64,000 bases of DNA from Robiginitomaculum sp. (GTDB lineage: Bacteria; Pseudomonadota; Alphaproteobacteria; Caulobacterales; Maricaulaceae), in assembly GCA_021776515.1 (NCBI GenBank), contig JAJFFS010000011.1, positions 124,001 through 188,000 on the forward strand. Direction: 5' to 3'. Below the pieces are notes generated by a model. The model worked only from the letters and a program-made list of their open reading frames with translations, was not told the DNA's origin and searched no databases. The position numbers and the translations under genes were made by a program. Numbering within the stretch: the stretch's first letter is position 1; each line of letters starts with the position of its first letter. Shown here piece by piece: positions 18,295 to 26,650 of this stretch.

Positions 18295-19506
18295 GTGAAT
18301 CACCCTGACCGCAGTCATGCGTTTCGTCTGTTGTTTTTGGCGCTGTTTGTCATGGGTGCCAGCAATTCCATGCTGTTTGTTATCTTGCCAATGGTAACGC
18401 GAGCTATGGGAACGGGCGAGATATATGTTGGCCTTATTTTTGCCGGATCGTCTGTTTTCTATATGGGGTTTAGCCCTTTTTGGGGCAGTCTAAGTGACCA
18501 TAGAGGCCGCAGACCAATATTGCTAATCGGCCTGGCCGGGAACACCCTTTCCCTTGCCGCCATTGGTATGGTTGCCGGACTGGCTCTCTCGGGCGCGCTA
18601 GCCCCCTTAATAGCCATGGTGTTTTTTGCCGCAGGGCGGCTTATTTATGGAGCGGTTGGTTCTGCTATTCAGCCAGCGGCACAAGCCTATATTGCTGATC
18701 GCACCGCATTGAGTGAACGCACGCGGTTAATGTCTGCCCTGACCGCGGGGGCCGGACTTGGCACCGCTTTTGGGCCGCCATTAGCCGCCTGGATCGGCAG
18801 TTTTTTTGGTATTGAAAGCTTTGTTTTTGCTTTTGCCGGGTTTTCGTTTGTGGTTTTCGTCTTGATTGCCATTGGGTTGCCGGAATACCGTGTGCCTGTT
18901 CCGCACACAAAACGACCCCGCCACCTGTTACGACTGGCCCGGAACCCGCGCCTGTGGCCGTTTTTACTGGTCGGCGTCGGGGGGTGGACGGTACAAGGCG
19001 TACTTTTGCAAACCCTGCTATTTTATTTGCTTGATAAGGCGCATATGACCATAGAGCAGGCGGCGCTGGTCTCTGGCGCTATTTTTGCCAGTGGTGCCAT
19101 ACTGGTTTTCGGTGCACAATTTGTGTTGATCCCGGTGTTCAACTTACGCCCGCGCGCCTTAATGCTGGCGGGCGTGATCATAAGCGGCCTGGGTGCCATA
19201 GCCATGGCGCTGAGCATGAACGCCATCGCCATTGCGATTTCTTTTTTGCTGACCTCTTTGGGCTTTGGCCTTGCGCGTCCGGGTATGATCAGCGGGGTAT
19301 CGCTAACTGTAGAACCGGAAGAACAGGGCTCAGCCGCCGGTCTGGCGACAGCAACTGCAGGCGCCGGGTTTTTTCTGGCACCTTTTACCGGCCTTGCACT
19401 TTACCAATTCGTCAGCCCCATGGCTGCTTATGGCGTACTGGCCGTTTTAATGACTTTGCTCACCATTCTTGTTTTCAGCAATCGGCGCATTCGCGAGATC
19501 GGTTAA
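18295..19506 (+). CDS. MFS transporter, TetA-like
   Basis: A 403-residue major facilitator protein with 12 hydrophobic segments and a GTG start. The loop 2-3 signature GSLSDHRGRRPILLIGLAGN and the motif C-like stretch TAGAGLGTAFGPPLAAWIGSFFG place it among drug/proton antiporters related to TetA. Substrate cannot be inferred. Its last 60 bp overlap the 3' end of the convergent lytic transglycosylase gene, an unusually long overlap for this region. Confidence 0.85.
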   Translation: MNHPDRSHAFRLLFLALFVMGASNSMLFVILPMVTRAMGTGEIYVGLIFAGSSVFYMGFSPFWGSLSDHRGRRPILLIGLAGNTLSLAAIGMVAGLALSGALAPLIAMVFFAAGRLIYGAVGSAIQPAAQAYIADRTALSERTRLMSALTAGAGLGTAFGPPLAAWIGSFFGIESFVFAFAGFSFVVFVLIAIGLPEYRVPVPHTKRPRHLLRLARNPRLWPFLLVGVGGWTVQGVLLQTLLFYLLDKAHMTIEQAALVSGAIFASGAILVFGAQFVLIPVFNLRPRALMLAGVIISGLGAIAMALSMNAIAIAISFLLTSLGFGLARPGMISGVSLTVEPEEQGSAAGLATATAGAGFFLAPFTGLALYQFVSPMAAYGVLAVLMTLLTILVFSNRRIREIG

Positions 19507-20691
19507 CGCCTGCACCTGATCAAATATGGCCTGATCAAGAAAACCATCCGGTACCAGATTATGGGCCGCCTGAAAGCCACGCAAGGCACGGCGCGTATTG
19601 GGGCCGGAAATGCCGTCTGGCACACCAGCATCAAAACCTGCACGCCCCAGAGTACTTTGCAGGGCTTTGATCTCGGTACGTGACAGCGTACCCGTGCTTG
19701 GCGGCCAGGGTGTACGCACAGAGGTGCCACCACCTAAAACATCAGACAACAAACCAACCCCCAACGCATAAGCAGTGGAATTGTTATACCGTTTGAACAC
19801 ACGGAAGTTTTTTGACACCAGAAAGGCTGGGCCCTTATACCCGGCAGGCAATATAAGCCAGGATGGGCGGCTTTGCTCTGCCATACTCCAGAGCGCATGA
19901 TCGGCACGCACAGCACCGCGCACACTCCACGACCCAATGCTCAGAACCGTATCCTCGGCCAGATGAAAGGGAAACCCATCCGCCAATTCGACCTCAACAC
20001 CCCAGTCCTCGCCCGCACGCCACCCGTGTCTGGCAAGATAATAAGCCGTAGAAGCCAGTGCATCAGCGCGAGAACTCCAGATGTCCTTGCGCCCGTCCCG
20101 ATCCCAATCCACCGCGTAATCAAGATAAGAGGTCGGCATAAACTGTGTTTGCCCCATGGCACCGGCCCAGGCCCCCTTCATCTCTTCGCGGCTGGCATGG
20201 CCGTCTGTTAAAATTTGTAAAATTGCAAACAACTCTTCCTCGGCCCAAACCCGCCGCCGCCCATCATGAGCCAAAGTGGCCAGGGACCGCACCACATCAA
20301 AATTACCCTGTATGTGGCCATAAGCGCTTTCCAGCCCCCATACCGCGCTGAGCACCTGCGCCGGAACATGGTAATAGGCGACAATGTCATCAAATAATGC
20401 GTCGTTGGCGCTCATGGCTTCCCGCCCGTTATTAATGCGCGCTTCGGACAGCACACCTTTGAGATAGTCGGCAATAGTACGGGTAAACTCAGGCTGGCTA
20501 CCATCACGTTCCAGCACGGCGGGGTCAGAGGTTAAGCCATTAAAAGTACGCGCCACCAAATCGGCATCAAACCCTCGCGCTATCGCCCGGGTTTTAAAAT
20601 CGACACGCCAGTTTTCAAAACTGGCTTCACCATCTTGGGCAAAAACCGGCGTGCTTAATACCAAAAACAAAAACCCAATAAAAACTCTCAT
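19447..20691 (-). CDS. Lytic murein transglycosylase, MltB type
   Basis: A 414-residue exported protein with a signal peptide (FIGFLFLVLSTPVFAQ). The MltB-like catalytic domain covers about residues 25-320, with catalytic Glu in WGLESAYGHIQGNFDV and the GAWAGAMGQTQFMPTSYLDYAVDWDRDGRKDIW signature. A C-terminal peptidoglycan-binding domain (IKALQSTLGRAGFDAGVPDGISGPNTRRALRGFQ) follows at about 345-400. It cleaves glycan strands with 1,6-anhydro formation. Its ATG overlaps the stop of the upstream DUF1194 gene (ATGA), so translation is probably coupled. Confidence 0.92.
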   Translation of the reverse strand: MRVFIGFLFLVLSTPVFAQDGEASFENWRVDFKTRAIARGFDADLVARTFNGLTSDPAVLERDGSQPEFTRTIADYLKGVLSEARINNGREAMSANDALFDDIVAYYHVPAQVLSAVWGLESAYGHIQGNFDVVRSLATLAHDGRRRVWAEEELFAILQILTDGHASREEMKGAWAGAMGQTQFMPTSYLDYAVDWDRDGRKDIWSSRADALASTAYYLARHGWRAGEDWGVEVELADGFPFHLAEDTVLSIGSWSVRGAVRADHALWSMAEQSRPSWLILPAGYKGPAFLVSKNFRVFKRYNNSTAYALGVGLLSDVLGGGTSVRTPWPPSTGTLSRTEIKALQSTLGRAGFDAGVPDGISGPNTRRALRGFQAAHNLVPDGFLDQAIFDQVQALTDLANAPIAENKNGEQSH

Positions 20692-21425
20692 GGACGCATT
20701 CCATTACCGACAACACCAAAGCCGGTATTATCAGCGATTTCCAGTATCATTTTCCTTAAGACCGCTTTTTTAAAATCATCAAAATCACGGGCAGGCACAA
20801 CAAAGGCACCCGGGCCAGCGATCACCTGATTACGGTAATAATTATCGATTTGCACCTCAACACGAGGCCGCCAGGGGTCCTGTTTTTCAGAAATAATGGG
20901 AAGGCCATTGATCACAATATCCCTGTCCGCAGCCCGAAGACGTGCTGTTTCCAGTGGCGCACCCTGGTTTTGCGGGCCATCGCCCGATATATCTATGACC
21001 CGGCGCAAGCCATCCGCATTGTTCTGTTCAAACAAAACCATCGCCTTCTCGACCATGCTGCCAATGGCTGTATAATGGCCCTGCACAAACGGCGCATCAC
21101 GAACTTTAGCAGCAAAAGCATCTGCATCCTCGGAACCGCTGATAATTGTCCAGGGGGCGACAATGCGCTGGACCGAACTATCGGCCCATTCCACATAAAT
21201 GACAGCGATACGCCCGTGCGGCCCTGAACTTATGGCATCCACCACTTCTTCACTTTGCAGGGCGGCAACATAGCCGTCGCGCTGTTTGCGCGCTTCGCTC
21301 TCATCCACGGAAAAAGAAATATCCACGGCCAGAATAAGCTCCAGATCAACGGCCACGCGGGCATAAGAATGACCGGCAAACCCGATAAAGATACTGACGA
21401 TTATACTAATGATATATATTCTCAT
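20688..21425 (-). CDS. DUF1194 von Willebrand A-like protein
   Basis: A 245-residue exported protein of the DUF1194 family, with a VWA-like fold. The signal peptide is IYIISIIVSIFIGFAGHSYA, and the mature part begins VDLELILAVDISFSVDESE, a MIDAS-like D-x-S-x-S metal site; later VIDISGDGPQNQG fits the third MIDAS loop. The ATG at 21425 is chosen because it begins the signal peptide. Cotranscribed with the downstream lytic transglycosylase (4 bp overlap). Precise role unknown. Confidence 0.85.
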   Translation of the reverse strand: MRIYIISIIVSIFIGFAGHSYARVAVDLELILAVDISFSVDESEARKQRDGYVAALQSEEVVDAISSGPHGRIAVIYVEWADSSVQRIVAPWTIISGSEDADAFAAKVRDAPFVQGHYTAIGSMVEKAMVLFEQNNADGLRRVIDISGDGPQNQGAPLETARLRAADRDIVINGLPIISEKQDPWRPRVEVQIDNYYRNQVIAGPGAFVVPARDFDDFKKAVLRKMILEIADNTGFGVVGNGMRP

Positions 21426-21476
21426 GTCCCAAGAATGCCGGGCTTTTACAGGCAAAGCAATTTACTGATAATTTTG

Positions 21477-21505
21477 TTGACACAAAAGCGTAGGAGAAAT
21501 AGGTT
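21477..21505 (+). promoter_or_regulatory. Candidate sigma-70 promoter for rpmJ
   Basis: TTGACA at 21477-21482, then a 17-nt spacer and TAGGTT at 21500-21505, a perfect -35 with a weak -10. It is correctly placed about 60 bp before rpmJ. Confidence 0.45.
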
Positions 21506-21518
21506 CCGCGCCTTGGTG

Positions 21519-21547
21519 AAACCCGCCCGCATTGGTGCGGGGTTTTT
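21519..21547 (+). promoter_or_regulatory. Terminator-like hairpin in rpmJ leader
   Basis: AAACCCGC pairs with GCGGGGTTT (one bulged G) around a 10-nt loop and is followed by T residues. It lies downstream of the candidate promoter and ends 17 bp before the rpmJ ATG. No plus-strand gene lies upstream for it to terminate, so it may act as an attenuator in the rpmJ leader. Confidence 0.4.
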
Positions 21548-21564
21548 ATGTAAAGTATGGTCCG

Positions 21565-21690
21565 ATGAAAGTCAGAAGCTCCCTTAAATCTCTGAAAAAC
21601 CGCCATCGCGACTGTAAAGTTGTGCGCCGCAAGGGCCGTGTCTATGTCATCAACAAGACCGACCCTCGCTTCAAGGCCCGCCAGGGTTAA
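21565..21690 (+). CDS. rpmJ: 50S ribosomal protein L36
   Basis: A 41-residue protein beginning [18 protein letters not shown] and ending DPRFKARQG, clearly L36. It is the zinc-free form: only one of the usual Cys/Cys/Cys/His ligands remains (Cys17), as in most alphaproteobacteria. It stands alone, outside any ribosomal operon, between divergently arranged genes. Confidence 0.93.
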   Translation: MKVRSSLKSLKNRHRDCKVVRRKGRVYVINKTDPRFKARQG

Positions 21691-21709
21691 GGCGTATGGG
21701 CATTAAGCT

Positions 21710-22354
21710 CTAGCTTTCCCGCCCGTATTTATAGCTTTTCATTTTTTCCAGCACCCGGTCCACTTCCGCATCTGGCAAAATAATTGGTGTGCCTATTTGC
21801 AAAGCGCCCCAATATTGCTGCGCTAAAGTTTCCACTTCGGTGGCCAGCCACAAGGCCTTACCTAAATCGGCACCACACGCAATCATGCCATGATGGGCCA
21901 TCAGGCAGGCAAAACGCCCCTCCAGTGCCTCAAGCACATGCTCACTAAGCGCTTGCGTGCCAAAGGTCGCATAAGGGCAACAGCGAATATCCTTCCCCCC
22001 CGCGACCGCCACCATATAATGCACTGCCGGTATGGGCTTTTCCAAAAGCGCAAGCATCGTGGCGTGCATGGCATGGGTATGAACCACGGCGTTTATTTCT
22101 GGCCGGGCCGCCAGAATATCACGGTGGAAGCGCCATTCGCTGGATGGGTTATGCAAACCCTTCGCACAGCCATCCATAGCCATATAGACTATATCTTCGG
22201 GCTGCATCTCACCGTATGGCATGGCAGATGGTGTTATCAGCAAGCCGTCACCAAAGCGCACGCTGATATTACCTGCCGTGCCTTGATTGAGCCCTGAGGC
22301 ATTCATGGCAAGGCAGGTTTTGATGATGTGAGATCGCAGATTGTGTTCGTTCAT
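21710..22354 (-). CDS. Class II aldolase, FucA/Ald2-like
   Basis: A 214-residue class II aldolase/adducin-family protein very like L-fuculose-1-phosphate aldolase: SGLNQGTAGNISVRF, LLITPSAMPYGEMQPEDIV, PSSEWRFH, AVVHTH and MAHHGMIA. The catalytic Glu73 and zinc ligands His92, His94 and His155 fall at the same residue numbers as in E. coli FucA. With mtnA 1.2 kb away, the likeliest role is the DHAP-shunt aldolase that splits 5-methylthioribulose- or 5-deoxyribulose-1-phosphate into DHAP and an aldehyde. An MtnB dehydratase is less likely, as no MtnC or MtnD genes are seen. It is 6 bp downstream of the SDR gene. Confidence 0.85.
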   Translation of the reverse strand: MNEHNLRSHIIKTCLAMNASGLNQGTAGNISVRFGDGLLITPSAMPYGEMQPEDIVYMAMDGCAKGLHNPSSEWRFHRDILAARPEINAVVHTHAMHATMLALLEKPIPAVHYMVAVAGGKDIRCCPYATFGTQALSEHVLEALEGRFACLMAHHGMIACGADLGKALWLATEVETLAQQYWGALQIGTPIILPDAEVDRVLEKMKSYKYGRES

Positions 22355-22360
22355 AATGCT

Positions 22361-23143
22361 CTACCAGTTTGGACCGCTTAACATGCCGCCATCAACAACA
22401 AGATTGCTGCCGCTTACCCAATTGCTCATGGGCGAAGCAAGATAAAGCACCGCTTTGGCCACGTCGTCTGGCTGGCCCAACCGGCCAAGAGGCGCAGAGG
22501 CTTTCCAGCGCGCCACCCCTTCGGGCCAGTCTTCACCAAGGCCCGTACGGTCTATCAGGCCCGGTGAAACAGCATTTACACGAATACCAGAGGGGCCATA
22601 TTCCAGCGCTGCGGCGCGGGTAAACTGCAAAAGCGCCGCCTTGGCGCTGGCATAATGGGCATGACCCGTCGCAGGCGCGAGGCCTTCAATGGAGGCGATA
22701 TTGACGATTGTGCCGGATTTTTCATCGGCAATAAGCGAGGCGCAGACCGCCTGTGTCAGTGCAAAAGCACTATCCAGCGTTGCTGCAAACATGGCGCGCC
22801 AGTCGGTTAGAGAAAGGTCATTTAACGCCAGAACGTCCTGCCGGGCTGCATTGTTGACCAGAATGTCCGGGGCAAAGTCTGCGGCACGGGCCTTATCAAC
22901 CAGTTCTTGCGCCGCCTTTGGTGCGCTGAGGTCACACGACAAAACCAGGGCCTTGCCCCCTCTGTCGCTAATTTCTTCGGCAAGTGCCTGTGCTGCGCCC
23001 GTGTTTTTATGGGCGTGCAGAACTGTCCTTGCCCCCGTCTTTGCCAACATGAGGGCAATGCTTTTGCCAATGCCGCCACTGGCACCGGAGATGAGAGCTG
23101 TATGACCACAAAGGTCCAAAAATGAAATTGATTTTGTATTCAT
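22361..23143 (-). CDS. Short-chain dehydrogenase/reductase
   Basis: A 260-residue classical SDR with the cofactor motif GASGGIG, NNAAR, the catalytic Tyr-x3-Lys in HYASAKAAL, and the C-terminal NLVVDGGMLSG. The ATG at 23143 is chosen because AGGGA lies 7 nt upstream; ATGs at 23149 and 23164 are in frame. It lies directly upstream of the aldolase gene and divergent from the cupin-mtnA genes. By context it could act on the aldehyde from the aldolase, or on a sugar-phosphate intermediate, but this is inference; the family is too broad to predict substrate. Confidence 0.85.
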   Translation of the reverse strand: MNTKSISFLDLCGHTALISGASGGIGKSIALMLAKTGARTVLHAHKNTGAAQALAEEISDRGGKALVLSCDLSAPKAAQELVDKARAADFAPDILVNNAARQDVLALNDLSLTDWRAMFAATLDSAFALTQAVCASLIADEKSGTIVNIASIEGLAPATGHAHYASAKAALLQFTRAAALEYGPSGIRVNAVSPGLIDRTGLGEDWPEGVARWKASAPLGRLGQPDDVAKAVLYLASPMSNWVSGSNLVVDGGMLSGPNW

Positions 23144-23202
23144 AACCATATCCCTAACTGTCACATTTGACCTTTGTGGGCAAATCCCTCTAAGCCTGTG
23201 TC

Positions 23203-23574
23203 ATGAGTAAAATAGAAACCGCAAAAACATTTCATACTAATGATCAGGAATTCTGGACAGATGAACGCTGTTACATTTCCGAGGTTGTTAATAATAATGC
23301 CTGCCCCGATGTCTCACTGGCGCTGGGGCGTGTTGAACCGGGCGTCACCACACAATTGCATGCCATTGGTGTAGAGGAAATTTACACCGTAAAGCACGGC
23401 GCCGGCCAGATCGAAATTGATGGTTCGTGCATGGATCTTGGCCCTGGCGATAGCGTATGTATTGCCCCTGATCAGGCCCAGCGCATTACCAATACGGGCG
23501 AGGCGGATCTTTTGTTCTATCTTTTATGCCGCCCGCGCTTTGAGCCGCAAACCTATAAAAATCTGGAACATTAA
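23203..23574 (+). CDS. Cupin-domain protein
   Basis: A 123-residue single-domain cupin: RVEPGVTTQLHAIGVEEIYTVKHGAG (motif 1) and LGPGDSVCIAPDQAQRITNTG (motif 2). It is only 3 bp ahead of mtnA, so the two are cotranscribed. It lacks the length and HxH pattern of acireductone dioxygenase (MtnD), so it is not the classical salvage cupin. Motif 1 keeps a His and Glu that could hold a metal. Its job in the cluster is unknown; a sugar-phosphate isomerase or binding function is possible. Confidence 0.8.
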   Translation: MSKIETAKTFHTNDQEFWTDERCYISEVVNNNACPDVSLALGRVEPGVTTQLHAIGVEEIYTVKHGAGQIEIDGSCMDLGPGDSVCIAPDQAQRITNTGEADLLFYLLCRPRFEPQTYKNLEH

Positions 23575-23577
23575 GTC

Positions 23578-24684
23578 ATGAACGTAAATGGCGTGCCTAT
23601 GCGCACCATCTGGCTGAATGATGATGGCTGGTCGGTGGAAATTATTGACCAGACCATATTTCCGTTTTCTTTTGAAACCCTGACCCTGCGTAATGTTGAA
23701 GACTGCGCACGGGCCATTGCCGATATGTATGTGCGCGGCGCACCGCTTATTGGTGCCACAGCGGCTTATGGCATGGCATTGGCTATGCGCGATGATAGCT
23801 CTGATGCTGCTCTTGCCCACGCCTATGAAACCCTGCACGCCACTCGTCCAACCGCAATTAACCTGAAATGGGCTCTGGATCGTTTTAAAGCTGTTTTGAC
23901 CCCGCTACCCGCCGATGAGCGCATGATAAACGCTTATAAACACGCCGCGCTTTTATGCGATGAAGACGTGGCCGTTAACAGCACTATTGGCGATTATGGC
24001 CTGGCACTCATTAACGATATTGCCAAAGACAAAGCACCCGGCACGCCGGTCAATATCCTCACCCATTGTAATGCCGGTTGGCTGGCCACTGTGGATTGGG
24101 GCACAGCGACCTCTCCTATTTATAAAGCCCATGATATGGGCATAAACGTGCATGTGTGGGTGGATGAAACCCGCCCGCGCAATCAGGGTAATTCGCTTAC
24201 CGCGTGGGAGCTGGGCCAGCATGGCGTTGCCCACCACGTTATTGTTGATAATGCTGGCGGGCACCTTATGCAGCACGGGCAGGTGGATATGGTGCTGACC
24301 GGTACGGACAGAACCTCTGCCAATGGCGATGTGTGCAATAAAATCGGCACATACTTAAAGGCACTGGCGGCGCGGGATAACAACATACCGTTTTATGTGG
24401 CGCTGCCCTCATCAACCATTGATTTCTCACTGCATGATGGTGTCGCCAATATCCCCATTGAAGAACGCAGCGGCACCGAGGTTTCTCATGTGCTGGGCCG
24501 CACAGCGGATGGCAAAGTGCAAACCATGCAAATTACCCCCGATGGCTCGCCTTTGGCGAACCCGGCCTTTGATGTGACACCAGCAAGACTGGTTAGCGGC
24601 CTCATCACCGAGCGAGGTATTGCCGCCGCCACCACAGAAGCGCTGGCTGCGCTTTTTCCCGAACGGGCTGGAAAAACTTCCTGA
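23578..24684 (+). CDS. mtnA: S-methyl-5-thioribose-1-phosphate isomerase
   Basis: A 368-residue member of the eIF2B/MtnA family that isomerises 5-methylthioribose-1-phosphate to the ribulose form. MtnA signatures are [66 protein letters not shown] and [10 protein letters not shown]; the CNAG cysteine and the GTD aspartate are the expected catalytic residues. Start at 23578, 3 bp after the cupin stop; an ATG at 23599 is also possible. With the nearby class II aldolase it implies a DHAP shunt. The kinase/phosphorylase step is not in this window. Confidence 0.93.
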   Translation: MNVNGVPMRTIWLNDDGWSVEIIDQTIFPFSFETLTLRNVEDCARAIADMYVRGAPLIGATAAYGMALAMRDDSSDAALAHAYETLHATRPTAINLKWALDRFKAVLTPLPADERMINAYKHAALLCDEDVAVNSTIGDYGLALINDIAKDKAPGTPVNILTHCNAGWLATVDWGTATSPIYKAHDMGINVHVWVDETRPRNQGNSLTAWELGQHGVAHHVIVDNAGGHLMQHGQVDMVLTGTDRTSANGDVCNKIGTYLKALAARDNNIPFYVALPSSTIDFSLHDGVANIPIEERSGTEVSHVLGRTADGKVQTMQITPDGSPLANPAFDVTPARLVSGLITERGIAAATTEALAALFPERAGKTS

Positions 24685-24703
24685 TAAACCGTAAACTGGA
24701 GCC

Positions 24704-25252
24704 ATGACACGATGGCTTGCCCTTATATTACTGGTTTTTTTGGCCAGCCCTGCCTCTGCCGATGAAGCGGGTACATCCTCTTTGGATGCGCTATTATCGC
24801 AACTAACCCAATCACCCAGCGAGACCGAAGCTGAACAAATCAGCGAGGAAATCTGGGCGCTTTTTTATGATTCAGGCAGTCCCACAGTAGATTTGTTGCT
24901 ACAACGGGGCATCACCGCAGAAAAAGCGGGCATGACAGACCTTGCCAGTGATTTTTTTGGTGATGTGATTGAGTTTGCCCCTGATTTTGCCGAAGGTTAT
25001 AATCGCCGGGCCGGGCTGGAGTTCAAACGTGAAAAATATGATGCCGCGCTGGAAGACCTGAACAAAACCCTGTCATTACAACCGCGTCATTTTGGTGCTT
25101 TAGCGGGGCTTGGCCTGGTATTGGAGCGTTTGGGCGCCAAAGCAGCAGCCCATCAGGCGTATTCAGATGCCCTTGCCATCAACCCGTTTGAAAAAACCGC
25201 CAAAGCGGGCGCGGCACGCCTTGCTGATGCGGTCAAAGGCCGCTCTCTTTAG
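24704..25252 (+). CDS. Exported TPR-repeat protein
   Basis: A 182-residue protein with a signal peptide (WLALILLVFLASPASA) and two or three tetratricopeptide repeats, best seen in EFAPDFAEGYNRRAGLEFKREKYDAALEDLNKTLSLQPRHFGALAGLGLV (residues about 85-140). It follows mtnA by 19 bp and may be the last gene of that transcript. Likely a periplasmic scaffold; partner unknown. Confidence 0.8.
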   Translation: MTRWLALILLVFLASPASADEAGTSSLDALLSQLTQSPSETEAEQISEEIWALFYDSGSPTVDLLLQRGITAEKAGMTDLASDFFGDVIEFAPDFAEGYNRRAGLEFKREKYDAALEDLNKTLSLQPRHFGALAGLGLVLERLGAKAAAHQAYSDALAINPFEKTAKAGAARLADAVKGRSL

Positions 25253-25265
25253 GGTGGCTTTCTGG

Positions 25266-25682
25266 CTAACCCAGATGGGACCGTAAATTACTGACATTAA
25301 AGCCGGCATTAGCAGCGGTACGGATAATCACCTCTGCCTCCATTTTACCGGCCTGTGACAATGACCATACCATGGCGGCACGCAAACCGGCCTGACAATA
25401 CGCGAGAATTGGTCCATCAATTTCAGCCTGAATCCGCGCCAGTTCTTCGATCTGGCCCGGAAGAAGACCGCGATGGTGAATGGGAACATGATAATAGGCC
25501 ATACCATGAGCATGGGTTTCAGCTTCTATATCTACGCTTTTTGGCTGCCCCCACCCCTCGCCATCAGGGCGATTATTGATGATGGTTTTATAACCTCGCG
25601 CCGCTGCCTCTGCGACATCAACAACGCGTAATTGCGCCGAGACGGCGTAAATTTCTGTCAATGGTTTAATTTTCATGCCCAT
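25266..25682 (-). CDS. TIGR01244/DUF442 sulfurtransferase-like protein
   Basis: A 138-residue protein of the DUF442/TIGR01244 family, with a phosphatase-like fold and rhodanese-like role. KTIINNRPDGEG is the family opening and the active-site loop is YCQAGLRA (Cys96, Arg101, C-x4-R). In Agrobacterium and Xylella this domain is fused to the sulfur dioxygenase domain of Blh; here it is a separate gene 10 bp after that enzyme's gene. It would carry persulfide sulfur for the dioxygenase. Start could also be residue 3 (25676). Confidence 0.85.
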   Translation of the reverse strand: MGMKIKPLTEIYAVSAQLRVVDVAEAAARGYKTIINNRPDGEGWGQPKSVDIEAETHAHGMAYYHVPIHHRGLLPGQIEELARIQAEIDGPILAYCQAGLRAAMVWSLSQAGKMEAEVIIRTAANAGFNVSNLRSHLG

Positions 25683-25692
25683 GTTCTGAACC

Positions 25693-26562
25693 CTATAGCC
25701 TATTGAGGGGAAGTTTCAGATAAGAAACACCGTTGTCCTCGACCTCTGGAAACACACCGGCGCGAATATTGACCTGAATGGCGGGTAAAACCAGACGCGG
25801 CTTGCCAAGGGTTTTGTCCTTGGTTTCACGCATGGTGACAAATTCACTCTCGCTCACGCCGTCATGAATATGCACATTCTTTGCGCACTGTTCTGCAACG
25901 CTGGTTTCCCAGATAAATTCATCCCGCCCCGGCGCCTTGTAATCATGACACAGAAAAAGCGTGGTATGTTTCGGCAAAGTCAGAATGCGCTTGATTGAAC
26001 GATAAAGCGTTTTTGCATCACCGCCTGGAAAATCTGTGCGCGCCGTACCAAAATCCGGCATAAAAAGCGTATCGCCAACAAAAGCGTTATCGCCCACGCA
26101 ATACGTCACGCAGCCAGGGGTATGCCCAGGTGTTGCCAAAACGCGCACCTCCAAATTACCGACTGCAAAGCACTCGCCATCTTCAAAGAGGTGGTCAAAC
26201 TGCCCCCCGGTGCAATCAAACCCGCCCCCAAGGTTGAAGACACCGGCAAAGACCTTCTGCACAGCTGTTATGTTCCGACCGACACTGACCTTTCCGCCAA
26301 CATGCCCTTTAAGATATTGTGCGGCGCTGAGGTGATCCGCATGGGCATGGGTTTCCAATATCCATTCAACAACAAGGCCATGATCGCTAATGTGGGTGAT
26401 GAGCTTGTCAGCGTTTGGTGTGCTGGTTCGCCCCGAAGCAGCATCAAAATCAAGAACCGGGTCCAGTATTGCCGCCTTGCCTGTGTCCGGGTCGGCGATG
26501 ATATAACTGATCGTAAAAGTGGCCTCATCAAAAAATGCAGTAATTTCAGGTTCTTTATTCAT
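25693..26562 (-). CDS. blh: Persulfide dioxygenase, Blh/ETHE1-like
   Basis: A 289-residue metallo-beta-lactamase-fold enzyme. The iron-binding motif THAHADHLSA (His72, His74, Asp76, His77), LATPGHTPGCVTY, VGDTLFMPDFGTAR and LFLCHDYK match the ETHE1/Blh sulfur dioxygenases, which oxidise glutathione persulfide to sulfite. It is divergent from an ArsR-type regulator with two redox cysteines, the layout of the bigR-blh operon. The downstream DUF442 gene completes the pathway pair. Confidence 0.88.
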   Translation of the reverse strand: MNKEPEITAFFDEATFTISYIIADPDTGKAAILDPVLDFDAASGRTSTPNADKLITHISDHGLVVEWILETHAHADHLSAAQYLKGHVGGKVSVGRNITAVQKVFAGVFNLGGGFDCTGGQFDHLFEDGECFAVGNLEVRVLATPGHTPGCVTYCVGDNAFVGDTLFMPDFGTARTDFPGGDAKTLYRSIKRILTLPKHTTLFLCHDYKAPGRDEFIWETSVAEQCAKNVHIHDGVSESEFVTMRETKDKTLGKPRLVLPAIQVNIRAGVFPEVEDNGVSYLKLPLNRL

Positions 26563-26564
26563 GA

Positions 26565-26650
26565 TATTCTCATATTTTTCTTCGCTTTATGATGGACACA
26601 CGCTAGACAGTAAATGGAAGGCTTGTAATTATATATGAGTAAATGCTAAT
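26565..26650. promoter_or_regulatory. Divergent blh/bigR promoter-operator region
   Basis: The 88 bp gap between the two divergent starts is AT-rich. It contains CTCATAT at 26569-26575 and its inverted copy ATATGAG at 26633-26639, with a further ATATGA overlapping the bigR start. These are candidate half-sites for the ArsR repressor; the exact operator is not certain. Confidence 0.35.

Noticed and set aside
23203-23574. Cupin gene as acireductone dioxygenase (mtnD)
   Set aside because: Too short and lacks the HxH motif arrangement of that enzyme.
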